Shown piece by piece: positions 35,801 to 46,061 of a stretch of DNA of 64,000 bases. The position numbers were made by a program, and so were the translations under genes. This DNA is from Massospora cicadina. Lineage: Eukaryota; Entomophthoromycota; Entomophthoromycetes; Entomophthorales; Entomophthoraceae. The notes under the pieces were generated by a model, which did no database searches, was not told the origin of the DNA, and was given only the letters and a program-made list of their open reading frames with translations. The stretch covers positions 124,001-188,000 of the forward strand of contig JAKSZP010009273.1 of assembly GCA_022478985.1 (NCBI GenBank), in the 5' to 3' direction. Every line of letters begins with the position of its first letter. The first letter of the stretch is position 1.

Positions 35801-36745
35801 CTTAATTTTATCGATAGCCATCTATCAATTTAAAAAAAGAATTGATTAGGATCTACTGGTAAAGTATAAAGTAAATGATTTACTGTATCAGCGATCCAGT
35901 GCTATACCGCCCCACATGAGGCTCTAGTTATCTATACATTTGATGAAAAAAAGCTCTAAAAATGGCAAGAACTTAGAATAGCGGCCACATATTAGATATT
36001 TATTTGTAATGATATTTTATTGTGAACTGTTTACTTGATATATTTGTATTTAAATTGCTATAAAATGAGATTAGCGCATTGTGTTTTTTTAATAACATTG
36101 TAGGTAAAAAAATTTGATTATTAGACAGCATAGGCCATAGTAGCATAGATATATGGTCCCTTAAGTATATGCACATAGACTATAAAAATTATAAACAATA
36201 TAGTACTAATATGCAAGTTTATTGCATGGTTAATACTAATCTAACAAGGTAGTAATCTGTTTTACAATAAAGTTTTATAATAGATTATAAATTTAATATA
36301 ATTTGTCCAGAATAAATTTTATCATATTTGTTTTCTCACAAATTAAGATAAATACCAAAATGAAAGCATAAAAGCCACCTGAAGTAATTTTATGAAGCAA
36401 GATGAATAATTAATAGTATCTTAACTGATAAATTCTTGCGCTTTTTTTGTTGAGCTACAACAGATAGTTTTAGTTACATATATTAATAATTTTAAAAAAT
36501 ATAATTAACCTATCATATATTTCAGAATTTATTAGTAAAGCAGTCTTTTAATTTTCTTTACTTTTTAAAGAGATAAAGCCCCTATACCTTCTGCTTCCCC
36601 TGTGTAAGGCTCTTGGCTCCCAATTTTTAGCTGGACTGTGTCTTGCACCTGTACAAAACTAGAAGGGTACCAATACCAGGGCCTTGCCTCTCATCCTACT
36701 ACTGATTTAGGACAATCCTAGATGAGAGATGGGTGCTGCTGTCCC
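35801..36745. other. AT-rich stretch without recognised genes
   Basis: Nothing could be assigned from about 35800 to 36590. From about 36590 to 36745 the base composition becomes GC-richer, with a segment (AGAAGGGTACCAATACCAGG) loosely like the start region of the neighbouring LTR family; its nature is unclear. Confidence 0.4.
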
Positions 36746-37145
36746 TGTCATGTACACATGACATAATAGTGAGGATCAACCCCAAAGATAAGGCTGGGTG
36801 CCTGGAGGCCCAAAAGGTGAAGCTACAGGGCCTCTCAGACCTGAAGCACACCCTAGACCAGCGCTGGATAAGGGCAAAATATGCCCAGGTTGGTCCTAGT
36901 GGGGTGCTGAGTGCCCAGCCCCTGATGTTGGGCCAAGCATTAAAATGAACTATCTACCAAATAAAGGCGGATGGTTTGGTTTGGTTAGTCAAGGAATGGG
37001 GATTTGAAACCCAATCCACCTACAAAATAATGCACTCGGGTCAAATCCAACTTCAGTCAATCACTTGAGTGAAGTCAGTTTTAGCCTATTCCACTAACTT
37101 GGATGGCAGTATTGCCCTATTGGTGAGTCGCTGCTTGGGCCCACT
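36746..37145 (+). pseudogene. LTR-borne conserved reading frame, copy 1
   Basis: From the first bases of the LTR the frame reads (L)SCTHDIIVRINPKDKAG, then DLKHTLDQRWIRAKYAQVG, stops after about 68 codons, and resumes in a shifted frame as GQIQLQSIT-stop-VKSVLAY and LDGSIALLV. The LTR at 61248-62140 encodes DKAGQQEVQKVKLQ, DLKHTLDQRWVQARYAQVG, GQVQLQLITHVKSILRY and LDGSMRLLV in the same order. Most differences are third-position synonymous changes (GAC/GAT, CAG/CAA, CTA/TTG, GCC/GCT, TCA/TCG). The product is of unknown function. Confidence 0.55.
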
Positions 37146-37192
37146 GCAGCATAACCCCAATTTCCCCATCTGAGCTTAAATACATTTTCCCC

Positions 37193-37227
37193 AACCAACA
37201 TTCCTTGTTGGTTGACTTTGCAAATAA
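37193..37227 (+). promoter_or_regulatory. LTR hairpin and polyadenylation signal
   Basis: AACCAAC (37193-37199) and GTTGGTT (37207-37213) pair around ATTCCTT, followed by AATAAA at about 37222. The same structure occurs with compensatory changes at 53087-53106 (GACCAA/TTGGTC, AATAAA after it) and on the minus strand at 61671-61691 (GACTAA/TTGGTC). Confidence 0.65.
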
Positions 37228-38276
37228 ACCTTTCCCCATTTACATTATTTTACCATTTTTTATGATATTCTGATTGCTCCTGTGCGCAAACCTCTTTGAG
37301 GAGGTCTTGCATTCCATTACCCTTGCCATTGCAAGGACCCTGCAGCTCTCAACTCATGAACCATTTGTTCACCCAGGTTCCCTCCAACCTGGGTCATTTA
37401 ACCCTTTCTGATGTGTTCACCGCGCCACTTCTATTGGCATTTTTATCATAAATCTCGCCTTTCTCTGCCTAAGCTGTTATTGATTCAGCACCTTCTGCTG
37501 GGCTCTAATGGTTTTGGCACTAACAACTAGTTCCCTGACGTGGGCCTTATGCGCTGTGCACTACCATGCTGGGAATGGAAGTTATAGATACTCTCCTAAC
37601 AGTCCTCCTTGTTTGTCCAACCCAACATTCACTACCTATCAAAAAACTAAACCCATCGTTCTTACTAAATTTTTATAAGCTTATGTACAGAAGAACAGAT
37701 AGCTCTGTTTATATTAAAAGATTTACTTAAGCTCAAAGCAACAAGTGTTAATTACCATATTTAACCAGATGGCTCAATTAAAAGCCTCCCTGAATGAAAA
37801 TCTGACACCTGAAGCAACCATCAGGTATAAACATCTTATCAACAAGTTGAAAATACATAAAAAGTGAATGAAAAAGGGTAGAAATAAGGATTGATCTACA
37901 ATCAAATCTAGAATTGTCAAAATAGATTTGTACACTTGAAAACTACCAAAAGCTGTCTGAGTATAGTGCAGAAATATCAGCCACTATTGATAAAATGAAA
38001 GTTTAATTAAAGCAATGATAAATGTTATTAACCCTTTTGGTTATTTTCAAAAAAACATCCATTTTTTGGCCTTAAATTTGGCACAAATTTATTAGCTGAC
38101 GTTCACTCTTTTTTTAATCATTTTGGTCCTTGTCCATAACATAAATATCTACTAGATTTGATCTTTATTTGTAACATAAATTTTTGGTAAATTCAGTACT
38201 TGTTTGTAACATGATTTTTTGGTAAATCCAGTCCCTGTCCATAACCTGAATATTTGACAAATTTTGAAATAAATAT

Positions 38277-38324
38277 ATGTAAATCTCATTTTTTGGACGC
38301 ATATATGCGTTTTTAGATTTACAT
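38277..38324. repeat. Nested palindrome (outer 10-bp arms, inner 14-bp palindrome)
   Basis: ATGTAAATCT (38277-38286) and AGATTTACAT (38315-38324) are perfect inverted arms. Between them ACGCATATATGCGT (38297-38310) is a perfect 14-bp palindrome. The inner core with its preceding T run is partly repeated at about 38332-38354 (TTTTTTGGACGTATATATGC). It could extrude as a cruciform; it may be the end of an unidentified small transposon. Confidence 0.7.
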
Positions 38325-38783
38325 CACCCCCATTTTTTGGACGTATATATGCATCAAATGACTGAAATGGTTAAATTAGAACTTCACATCTGGGACTGGC
38401 AATCAAGGTGCTTGGAAATAGTGCTCATTTTCATACTACCAATCTTAGTTTAAGCCACCAACCCTCTCTGCCCATCATAGAGCTCAGAACCTTGATAAAG
38501 GTAGGGTGTTGATTTAATTTTTCTTTTTACATATAATAAAAACCTTATTCAGAAGATTTACAAGTTAAATATTGGCTAAAACTTCACTTATACTGCAATT
38601 GTAAAGTTGAGACCCGTGAAAGGGGTTCACTTGATAGCCCTAGTAAAAGAGAGATATATGGATGTAAAATTTCTGTTCAAGTTTCCAAGAGGTTGCTATA
38701 TACATCAACTGCTGGAATTGACGCATTAGTGTCTGATTTTTAAGGCACAGATTAAGTTGCACTAAAATAACAAGGTACTGTAT

Positions 38784-38836
38784 AAAGACAGTGGCCTTGT
38801 ACCATCTAGTACTAAAAAAAAGACAGTGGCCTTGTA
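38784..38836 (+). mobile_element. Micro-retroposon 3 with 18-bp target duplication
   Basis: Perfect direct repeats aaagacagtggccttgta at 38784-38801 and 38819-38836 flank a 17-nt insert CCATCTAGTACTAAAAA (38802-38818). The insert is identical to that of micro-retroposon 2 while the target differs. Confidence 0.8.
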
Positions 38837-39165
38837 AAACATGAATAATAAACCTTACTTATTGCAGAAAAGGTTTTTTATAAACTTAAAATAATAACAA
38901 GACAAAATATCTAGTTTTGACAGTAGCTAAACGTCATGCTGGGGTTTGTATCTACCTACTCATGCTATATTCAGAAGTAACTAGTAAAGTAAAAAAATAT
39001 GTTTTTCTAAATAAAATACCTTCTTTATAACTTAATAAAATTTGAGCATTAATCAGTGTATATACTTGATAAGTAAACCTAATTCTAAAATATTAGTGCA
39101 TCTGCATAGATTTTATGAAAAGATAGGGAAACTCAGGCCAGTTATGAGATACCAGTAATAGCACT

Positions 39166-39314
39166 AATAGTATTACCATAAAAAAATAATTGAGGTGGGT
39201 CAACCTTGGGATAAATATACCATACCAAGATTTTTTTATAGCCAGTACAGGCTTCAAACAAGTATTGAACAAAACCTGCACTAGAGTGGAAGCAGAAATA
39301 ATAGTATTAACATA
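39166..39314 (-). mobile_element. tRNA-derived SINE, copy 3, 5'-truncated, with 15-bp target duplication
   Basis: Flanks aatagtattaccata (39166-39180) and aatagtattaacata (39300-39314) differ at one base. The 119-bp body (39181-39299) matches the 3' part of SINE copies 1 and 2, lacks the A-box head, and ends on the minus strand in CACCTCAATTATTTTTTT. Confidence 0.8.
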
Positions 39315-40383
39315 ATATCAACATTTTAATGCTAATGCAGGGCAAGATTGAGTGTAGTAAAATCAGTTGTAATGATGTATTTTCAGTGGTGTTGCAGCCA
39401 GGGATTGATTTCAAGAATATAATAAGTGAATTGATTGCTACAGATGTGGGGCGAGGTAAATCAGTAAAGTTATGAATTTGGGCTTTGAATCAGACAGATG
39501 ATGAGAAATCAACATAAATTTTGTTATCACCTATGAGCGGCAATGGTGCCTGGTAATTATAGTTTACTATAGTAAATCAATATATTATGGATCATCATTG
39601 GATGAAAAGGCAACAGAAATCAAGTCTTCACTAGAAAAACTATTTAAATATCAGTTAAGTGATTAGATAGTTTGTTAAAATGGTTGGTCAGACCAGATTA
39701 TAACAACAAAAACCTCTCATCTGAACTCCCGATAGCACATCAACCTCAATCACCCTTACAATTTCATATGACACAATTCCATAGGTAGGGTTCACTTTGT
39801 ATTCTGTAGCTGTTATTGTTGTTGATAAGGCATCATCATTACCAGACTTGTTTTTCTCTTGGCAAGTTGCTATACTAACATAATAACTTAATCTAAAAAT
39901 TCTCTGATATGTTGTGTTCCAAGTCCTTAGGGCTTGGGGACTAATAATTCACCAAACCTCAGTTAGATCATTTCAACCTTTCCTGGAGTGTAGTTCTGGG
40001 ATCTCCTGTTGAGCCATTAATAACCTTTTCTTCCTGTGCTGAACCCCTGCTAATGAATACTATTGAGGACATATTAACAATCATTGCACTAGTGGAATCA
40101 TTTCTATTGCCCGTACTTCTGAGCACGTGGATCATTTCAAACCACCTCCCTCTTCTAATGCTTTACTTGATGTGAATCACACTCTAATGAGCTCAAGGTT
40201 GAAGACTATACTGTAGATATCACCAATGAGCATCGTGGAAGGCTATAATCTCTCTTGGTTTAAAATGAACTATATCATCCCTTAGCATATCTAATTAGTT
40301 AACCAAGTTGAATCTGTGCGCAGTGTGTACCCTGTATATGAAGATGTGTCAGAGGTTTACCCCTGACTGACCATCAGATCCAC
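39315..40383 (+). mobile_element. Left part of an older plus-strand gypsy-like element (tentative)
   Basis: This stretch directly precedes the gypsy-1 insertion. Gypsy-1 is flanked by TCCAC on both sides, so the sequence at 40379-40383 was once continuous with 52098 onward, where a plus-strand aspartic protease remnant is found. The left part therefore probably held gag, but its frames are too broken to show a gag signature directly. Confidence 0.35.
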
Positions 40384-40945
40384 TATTATAACTTAGGTGG
40401 AATTGTTAAGATATGCCATGAGAACTTGCACAGGGTTCAGCCCACTGAGCAATCAGACAGACAATATGAAGCTTGTTGGTCCATAGACACATTTAAAAAT
40501 ATAATATATTAAAATATAGAGCTATTTGCTCCAAACATCACTTTATTTGTTTGATATATACAGTGGATCCTGCTATCCCGCTCACTCTAAACTACTATCA
40601 ACCTCCTTCTTCAATTGTCTCATCTTGCTTACATCTCAGTGACTTCATATGATACCATTTTCTTAGCTTAGTAATCATTTCCGCTGTATCTCATTGGTTC
40701 CATCAGAGCATGTTATTCAATTCTCTATCACCTTAGTTTGAGGCGTTTATACTCAATATTCATCAACTATCAATATTGCCTTATCACTTTATTTGAAGGT
40801 GATCCAATAATAATACTGATCTGACTCAAAATTGCCAAAATTCAAGGTTCTCAAAGAATTCTAATTAGAATCATAGCCAGCATAATCTTCCCAATCAGCT
40901 GTAGCTATTTTAGACTTATTGTCCAGTCATATCAGATTCTCAATA
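40384..40945 (-). repeat. Gypsy-1 3' LTR
   Basis: 562 bp, homologous to 51541-52097 along its length (shared blocks around TCCCGCTCACTCTAAACTAC, CTCATTGGTTC, ATTCAATTCTCTAT). Both terminal dinucleotides are changed by transition compared with the 5' LTR (TGTTATAAC to TATTATAAC, and CAACA to CAATA). Confidence 0.9.
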
Positions 40946-40970
40946 TTACCTTCCTTAACTGGACAATAAG
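40915..40970 (-). promoter_or_regulatory. Polypurine tract inside a 13-bp inverted repeat at the 3' LTR junction
   Basis: CTTATTGTCCAGT (40915-40927) and ACTGGACAATAAG (40958-40970) are perfect inverted arms. Their 30-nt loop contains the LTR terminus (40945) and the polypurine tract, on the minus strand TTAAGGAAGG. Gypsy-2 has the same arrangement at 59036-59085. The polypurine tract primes plus-strand DNA synthesis; placing it in a hairpin loop is unusual. Confidence 0.7.
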
Positions 40971-43540
40971 GCTCCTATTGCCTATATGGATGAAAGAACT
41001 TTGCATGCACTCAGTTAATGATCTGGCTGCTTTCAGGGTCCTTAATAGTGTAGGCGTCGACCCTGTTTTCTCAATGACTTCAAATGGGAAAAACCAGATG
41101 CTGGCAAATTTGTGCTTCTGACTGAACCCATGTTGATCATGGAATGGAACCATGTCCCCCTCCTTGAACTAAGCTAACCCGCTCCACCATACCTGATCAG
41201 CAACCTGATTATTGATCTTCTTGGCTAAACTTAATGAGTAAGCTTTAGTTTGCAATTTGATCAATGTGACTGCAAGGTTAACCAAATAATGGTGGAGTTC
41301 CATTCCACTGGTTCCTTCTATGCACAAATAAAGCAATGCTGGAAGAGCCAAGTGTTGTCCATATAGTAGTTGAAAGGAGCTCTTCCCCATGGCGGAATGG
41401 TAGCTAATAATATAGGGTTAAGATGGCGGTGGGAAGGAGGGTACTTTAATTGAAGGTTAAATCGTTACCAATTTCCAAAGTATGTTCACCAAGGTCTCAT
41501 TAACACATTCAACCATCCCACTGGATTCAGGGTAATATAGGGTCATCAGAACCCCGCGGATGCCCATCAGTTCGTTTATCTTTGGAAGAATGTGTAAAGT
41601 GAAGTCTATTCCATTGTTGGTAGGGATGAACTGAGGGCAGCCATGTCACTGGATAATACATTTTATTACAAACTTGGCCACTGTGACTGCCCCCAAATCC
41701 CATATCGCCTATGCTTCAACCCACCTGGTCAAGTGGTCAATGGCCATCAGAATGTACTTAGACCGGTTGGCTCCTGTTGGCAGAGGACCAAAGGCATCAA
41801 GGGAAACTGTATGCCAAGCAAAATTGGGTTTATATAACCAGTACAAGGTCTTCTGGCAGAACAGCTTTTCCACTTGGCACTGGTGGCAGCAGGAAATGGT
41901 TTTGAGCACATCAAACTGCATGCTTCCCAGTAGTATGAGGCTGCAACAATTTCAGGGTCTTGCGTACTTCACCATTTCAAACTTCTCAGTGTGCGCTCAT
42001 GATAATGTTTGGTCGGGTGGAAGGCCTTGGAATATTTACCATAGTGTCACCCATCCGCTTATAAAACTTGCCGCCCTTCTGGAACGTATTGACCTTATTT
42101 CCATCTAATACTTTGATAACTTGAGAAGGTTCAATGTCATACTTTACACTGAGCATCTTATAAAATACTGTCACTCAAATCTGCCATAACTGCAATCATG
42201 GGAAATCTCAATAAGCAATAAGCAATCAGCGTTCTGGTGTTTTAATCCAGGTTGGTAGAGAATTTCGAAGTCAAAAGCCTGAAGTTTGAGGACCCATCAT
42301 GCTAGGCGCCCTTCAGGCTCCTTGAGGTTCTGCAACCAGCGTAATGAAGCATGATCTGTTATATATTTAAAATTTATCCATGCTAATATACCCTAAATTG
42401 CTTATACACATATATTACCACTAAGCACTTCCACTTGGTCACAGTGTAATTACATTCATGGCAATTAAGGCTTCAGCTGCAGTATGCCACAGGGTGCTCC
42501 TCCCCTTCATCATCCTTTTGGGACAGGACTGCCCCAACGGCGGAAAGGGACACATCCATCTGAAAAATGAACTCTTTATCAAAATTAGGGTAGTGCAGCA
42601 CTAGCGTGCTAAATAGTGCCATTCAAAGTAAATCAAATGAGCATTGGCAACGTTCCATCCATTCAAAAGGAGCATCCTAATTTAATAACTTAAACAGTGG
42701 ACCTCCAATATATCTAAAGTTGGGAATGAAGAGTCAATAGTAACTGACAATCCTCAAAAATACCTGTACATTGTGTTTGCTGCTTGGCGGGGTCATTTTC
42801 TGAATAACTTCCATCTTGGCTGGTTGGGGCTTCAGCTCAGTCGCATCCTCCAAAAACCCAAGGTACCCCAGTTGATTCTTAAAGAAGTGGCATTTATGGG
42901 GCTTAATTTTGATGTTGGCATCTGCAAGTCAGCGGAAGACCTCCTACAGGTGGGTAAGATACTTAGAGAATGTATGCAAAAAGACATTAATATCGTCAAG
43001 GTACACAAGGATGCATGACATCTTCAGTTCACTGAAAATGGTGTCCATGGCCTTCTGGAACGTAGCCAGGGCATTACAAAGCCCTTGAGGCATAAAGGTT
43101 GGTTGGAAAAGGCCTTTGGATAGGATTACAGCGCATTCTTCTCTTCCACCATGAGCAACTCAATTTTACAATAACTGGATATTAAATACATCACTGAGAA
43201 GTAACGAGCTCCTCCCAACTGATCCAAGGCATCATCAATTTGCGGCAAGGGGTATGAGTCCTTTTTGGTAATGCTGTTGAGCTTCTGAAAGTCTATTACT
43301 ACCTAGTTAGTGCCATACTTCTTTTTGACAATCATAACGGGTGAAGACCAAAGACTCTTTGATGGTTCAAGCATCCCTTGCTCCAACAGCTTGTCAATTT
43401 CCTCAGTTACTACTTCCTCCGCTGCCCTAGACCAGCGGATCAGCCAAGATCTGATGGAGGGATGATTCCCAGTGTCCACTTGATGGACCACTCCCCGTAT
43501 GAACCCTAAATTGTGGTCATCAATGTCAAAGATCTCCTTA
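40971..43540 (-). pseudogene. Gypsy-1 pol: reverse transcriptase, RNase H and integrase, broken
   Basis: Reading downstream on the minus strand: HQVDTGNHPSIRSW and EEIDKLLEQGMLEPSKSLW with SSPVMIVKKKYGT (about 43490-43310) start the reverse transcriptase. LFQPTFMPQGLCNALATFQ lies at about 43110-43055. RNase H follows with LRWLQNLKEPEGRLA-type sequence near 42320. The integrase has HLTRWVEA (about 41710), FIPTNNGIDFTLHILPK-type sequence (about 41590) and FQLLYGQHLALPALLYLC (about 41350). Gypsy-2 carries the same protein at 59.09-61.25 kb. Many stops and frameshifts. Confidence 0.9.
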
Positions 43541-44169
43541 TATTTATGAAATAAAGCTATTTCTTAATCTTTCTGGTCTTCCAATAACCTGATTAAGTTT
43601 TTGCGTGAGAACCCCCACCATTACGCCAAGCTGTGGTTTAAATGGTAGTCCAAATTCATCAAGAAAACCAAACTCATGAACCTGGAGGACCTCCTCCGCT
43701 GGGATCAGATGTAAAAACGCCACTATTTGGTGTCAGTAGATTTGTATTGGTTTGTGCTGCAGATTCACTGACAATACCTTAATCTCCCCATGATCTGGAA
43801 GAGTAATGCCTGGAGCCACGCGGGGCTCAAACCAAGACTGCTGATAAGGGCTGATGTTCTCCTCGTAAAGCCCAGCAGGCACTTTCACCTCTAACTCAGT
43901 TTTAACTATCACTTGGTGGCTGGAGGGGATGGTTATAGGGCCAGCATCTCTGAGAGGCAGCCCTTAATATTCATATATTTGCTGGAAAAGAGCACAGGTC
44001 TTACTCTTCAGTCAATGGTAGCGAACTGGAATCACCCCACCAATATAGGCAAGGTTGATATGTCCCATGTGCACCAGATCCTTTGGCACTCCATTGGAAG
44101 TAAAGAAAATTGGGATCTGCTGCCCCAAAATTTTGAAGGTCTCTTTTGCCATATCAATGACAGTCCCAT

Positions 44170-44465
44170 AGTGTCACATGAAAGCAGTTCCAATTAACAG
44201 TTCATAATTACTGCTTGGTAAACTTGTCGCTGGGGCTACCACAACAATTGGCCTGAACTGCAACAGAAGTGCACTGTATGCTCCCATGGAGACCATGTTT
44301 ACTGCTCCAGCAGTTATATACACCTGATGGTGGTCCACATCAGGTTTTAGTGTCAGCTTCGCCACCAACTTGGTGGAAACTATGTTGACTGGAGTGCCCA
44401 TATCTATGATAGCGCAAACCCAGGTTTTCGCTACAACAATGTCACTTTAGGTACATTCAGTATAA
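44170..44465 (-). pseudogene. Gypsy-1 aspartic protease domain
   Basis: The frame reads VCAIIDMGTPVNIVSTKLV, with the catalytic DTG/DSG triad altered to DMG, and ends ELLIGTAFM, matching the flap-to-C-terminal ILG-type motif of retropepsins. The domain would release gag and pol proteins. The altered triad implies an inactive enzyme. Confidence 0.75.
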
Positions 44466-44469
44466 GAGG

Positions 44470-45979
44470 AATATTGACCAATTAATAAACGAAAATTTAA
44501 GGGTCTCATTTCCAAAGAAAAATGGTATCCCCTCACTGACTTTGGGGTACTTTTTGACAATAACGTCTACTAGAAGGGCAACGTTCACATCTATTAGGGA
44601 AGGGCCATCATCGGCAAAATCTAGCTTGTCTGATGAAGCTTAATTGAAAATTTGGCAGGAATATGGCTTTGGTTGCTCCCAAGGTCCTTCTTCTGCTGCG
44701 GACTGAGCTTGTGCCCATGTCAATATGTTTACTCTTCTGACCATCTGATGGTATAAAATTCCGTTGTCATACTGGGGGGCATCAGCTTGAAATACTAGAA
44801 CTGGTTCAGGTGGGACGTCTGGAGTTAGAATATCTGAGGTAGAGAGTCCCATCTCTACTATGCTCCATCTTTTCCCTGGTAGTATTGGTCCTGCTGTACA
44901 TAGTAGACACAAAAGTTGGGGCAACTTTGAGCAAGGTGGCCTGGGCGGCTGCATTAAAAACAGTTTTCCTCTTAGGATCAACGTCCTGGGTTCTCATAAA
45001 AACGTCCAAGATGATAACTTTGTTGACATTCAGCGTATTTTGGGACAGTTCAGTAGTTTAGCTGCTGATGATTTTCATAAGAAGGACTGAAACGGAAGTC
45101 AAACTGCTGGGGGTAACTTGGCTCAGGGTGGAGTGCGTGATTATAATAAGGCCATGGGTTACTAGGCAGAATCATGACAGAACGAAAGATTCTCCCAAAT
45201 AAGATGGTTCAGCTTTGACGGCGGTGTGTTTCCACTTTGTATTGGGCGGTGGAAAGTTAGAGGATATTTGATTCAAGAACTGATAATTTTGAGCAGAGGG
45301 GTGTCATTATCTAAAATTGGAGAAATGACATTATAAAGCTAATGGTATAGCTTCAAAGCAGAGGTCATTGCAATGCACACGTCAGCTTCAGTAAGAACGC
45401 CTGCTTTTATTAACACATGGGCTTCTGCCATAAATTAATCCGCAAATGCAGTAAGGGTCTCATTATGTCAGAACCCAATAGTCAGAAACTCAGCTTTATG
45501 CTTTGACATCCTTAAAGTACCACCAAACAACTTCAACACAGTTTCCTTTACTTCGTGGTAAGTAAAGGAAATGCTTGGTAGGTAGCAGGTAACTTGGTTG
45601 GCACTTTCTGAAGTCTAAGGCGGATATCAGTAATTTAGCCTTCCACCAATTGGAGGCTCCTTCCAATGTGAATTCAAATCACTTGAAGAACCTGTGGATG
45701 TTTCCATTATAGTTAAATGGGGGTAGTTTTCAATGAAAACCTCCTCCTCCCACTCAAAATTGCAAGCCTTAGAAGATTACTGAGGATTTGTCTGTGCCTC
45801 ATAACTGGACTCTTAAGGAGGGCCAGGCTTAAAAGGCCCAGAAGCTCTTGGGGTAGTGTAAGGCTCTTCAGCGGGCAGGACGGTCATTATGCTGGTCGCA
45901 TATCATTATTTATTCGGGGAAGGTCAACCAGGGGACAAGCACTTCCAATATAGTGAGAAAACTAATGAAATTCGACAAT
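44470..45979 (-). pseudogene. Gypsy-1 gag, C-terminal part (downstream of the LINE insertion)
   Basis: On the minus strand, NIHRFF followed by FEFTLEGASNWWKAKL (about 45690-45630) is the conserved retrotransposon gag core (F-x-G-x-A-x-x-W). CYLLPTKHFLYLP-like sequence follows. The N-terminal part lies beyond the nested LINE at about 51245-51483. Several frameshifts; no zinc knuckle recognised. Confidence 0.7.
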
Positions 45980-46061
45980 TAAAGACACCCCAGAGAGTTC
46001 AGAGCCCCTCTTGTCTCCAGGATCACCAAGATTAGGACGGTAGGGAGGGGGTTATGCTGGC

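Larger units (their letters stand above)
36741..37606 (+). mobile_element. Solo LTR of a chromodomain-type gypsy element, with 5-bp target duplication
   Basis: The LTR, 36746-37601 (856 bp), starts TGTCATGTACACATGACA and ends TCTCCTAACA. Flanks GTCCC (36741-36745) and GTCCT (37602-37606) are a 5-bp duplication with one C-to-T change. It is homologous to the LTR at 61248-62140 (opposite strand) and more distantly to 52641-53330. Contents in order: a conserved reading frame in the first 370 bp, a hairpin at 37193-37213 just before AATAAA (about 37222), a second hairpin (CCTC-TTT-GAGG near 37293), and a 9-bp stem at 37371-37394. No internal region adjoins, so it is a recombination product of a full element. 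Confidence 0.85.
37607..39165. other. Unassigned AT-rich stretch with minisatellite and palindromes
   Basis: No gene is recognisable. From about 38128 to 38262 a unit of roughly 36 bp is repeated about four times imperfectly (GTCCATAACATAAATAT, GTAACATAAATTTTTGG, GTAACATGATTTTTTGG, GTCCATAACCTGAATAT). A nested palindrome follows at 38277-38324, and micro-retroposon 3 lies at 38784-38836. Confidence 0.5.

Noticed and set aside
38128..38262. CRISPR-like array
   Set aside because: The repeats are imperfect, have no constant spacers, and the genome is eukaryotic; a decayed minisatellite is enough.
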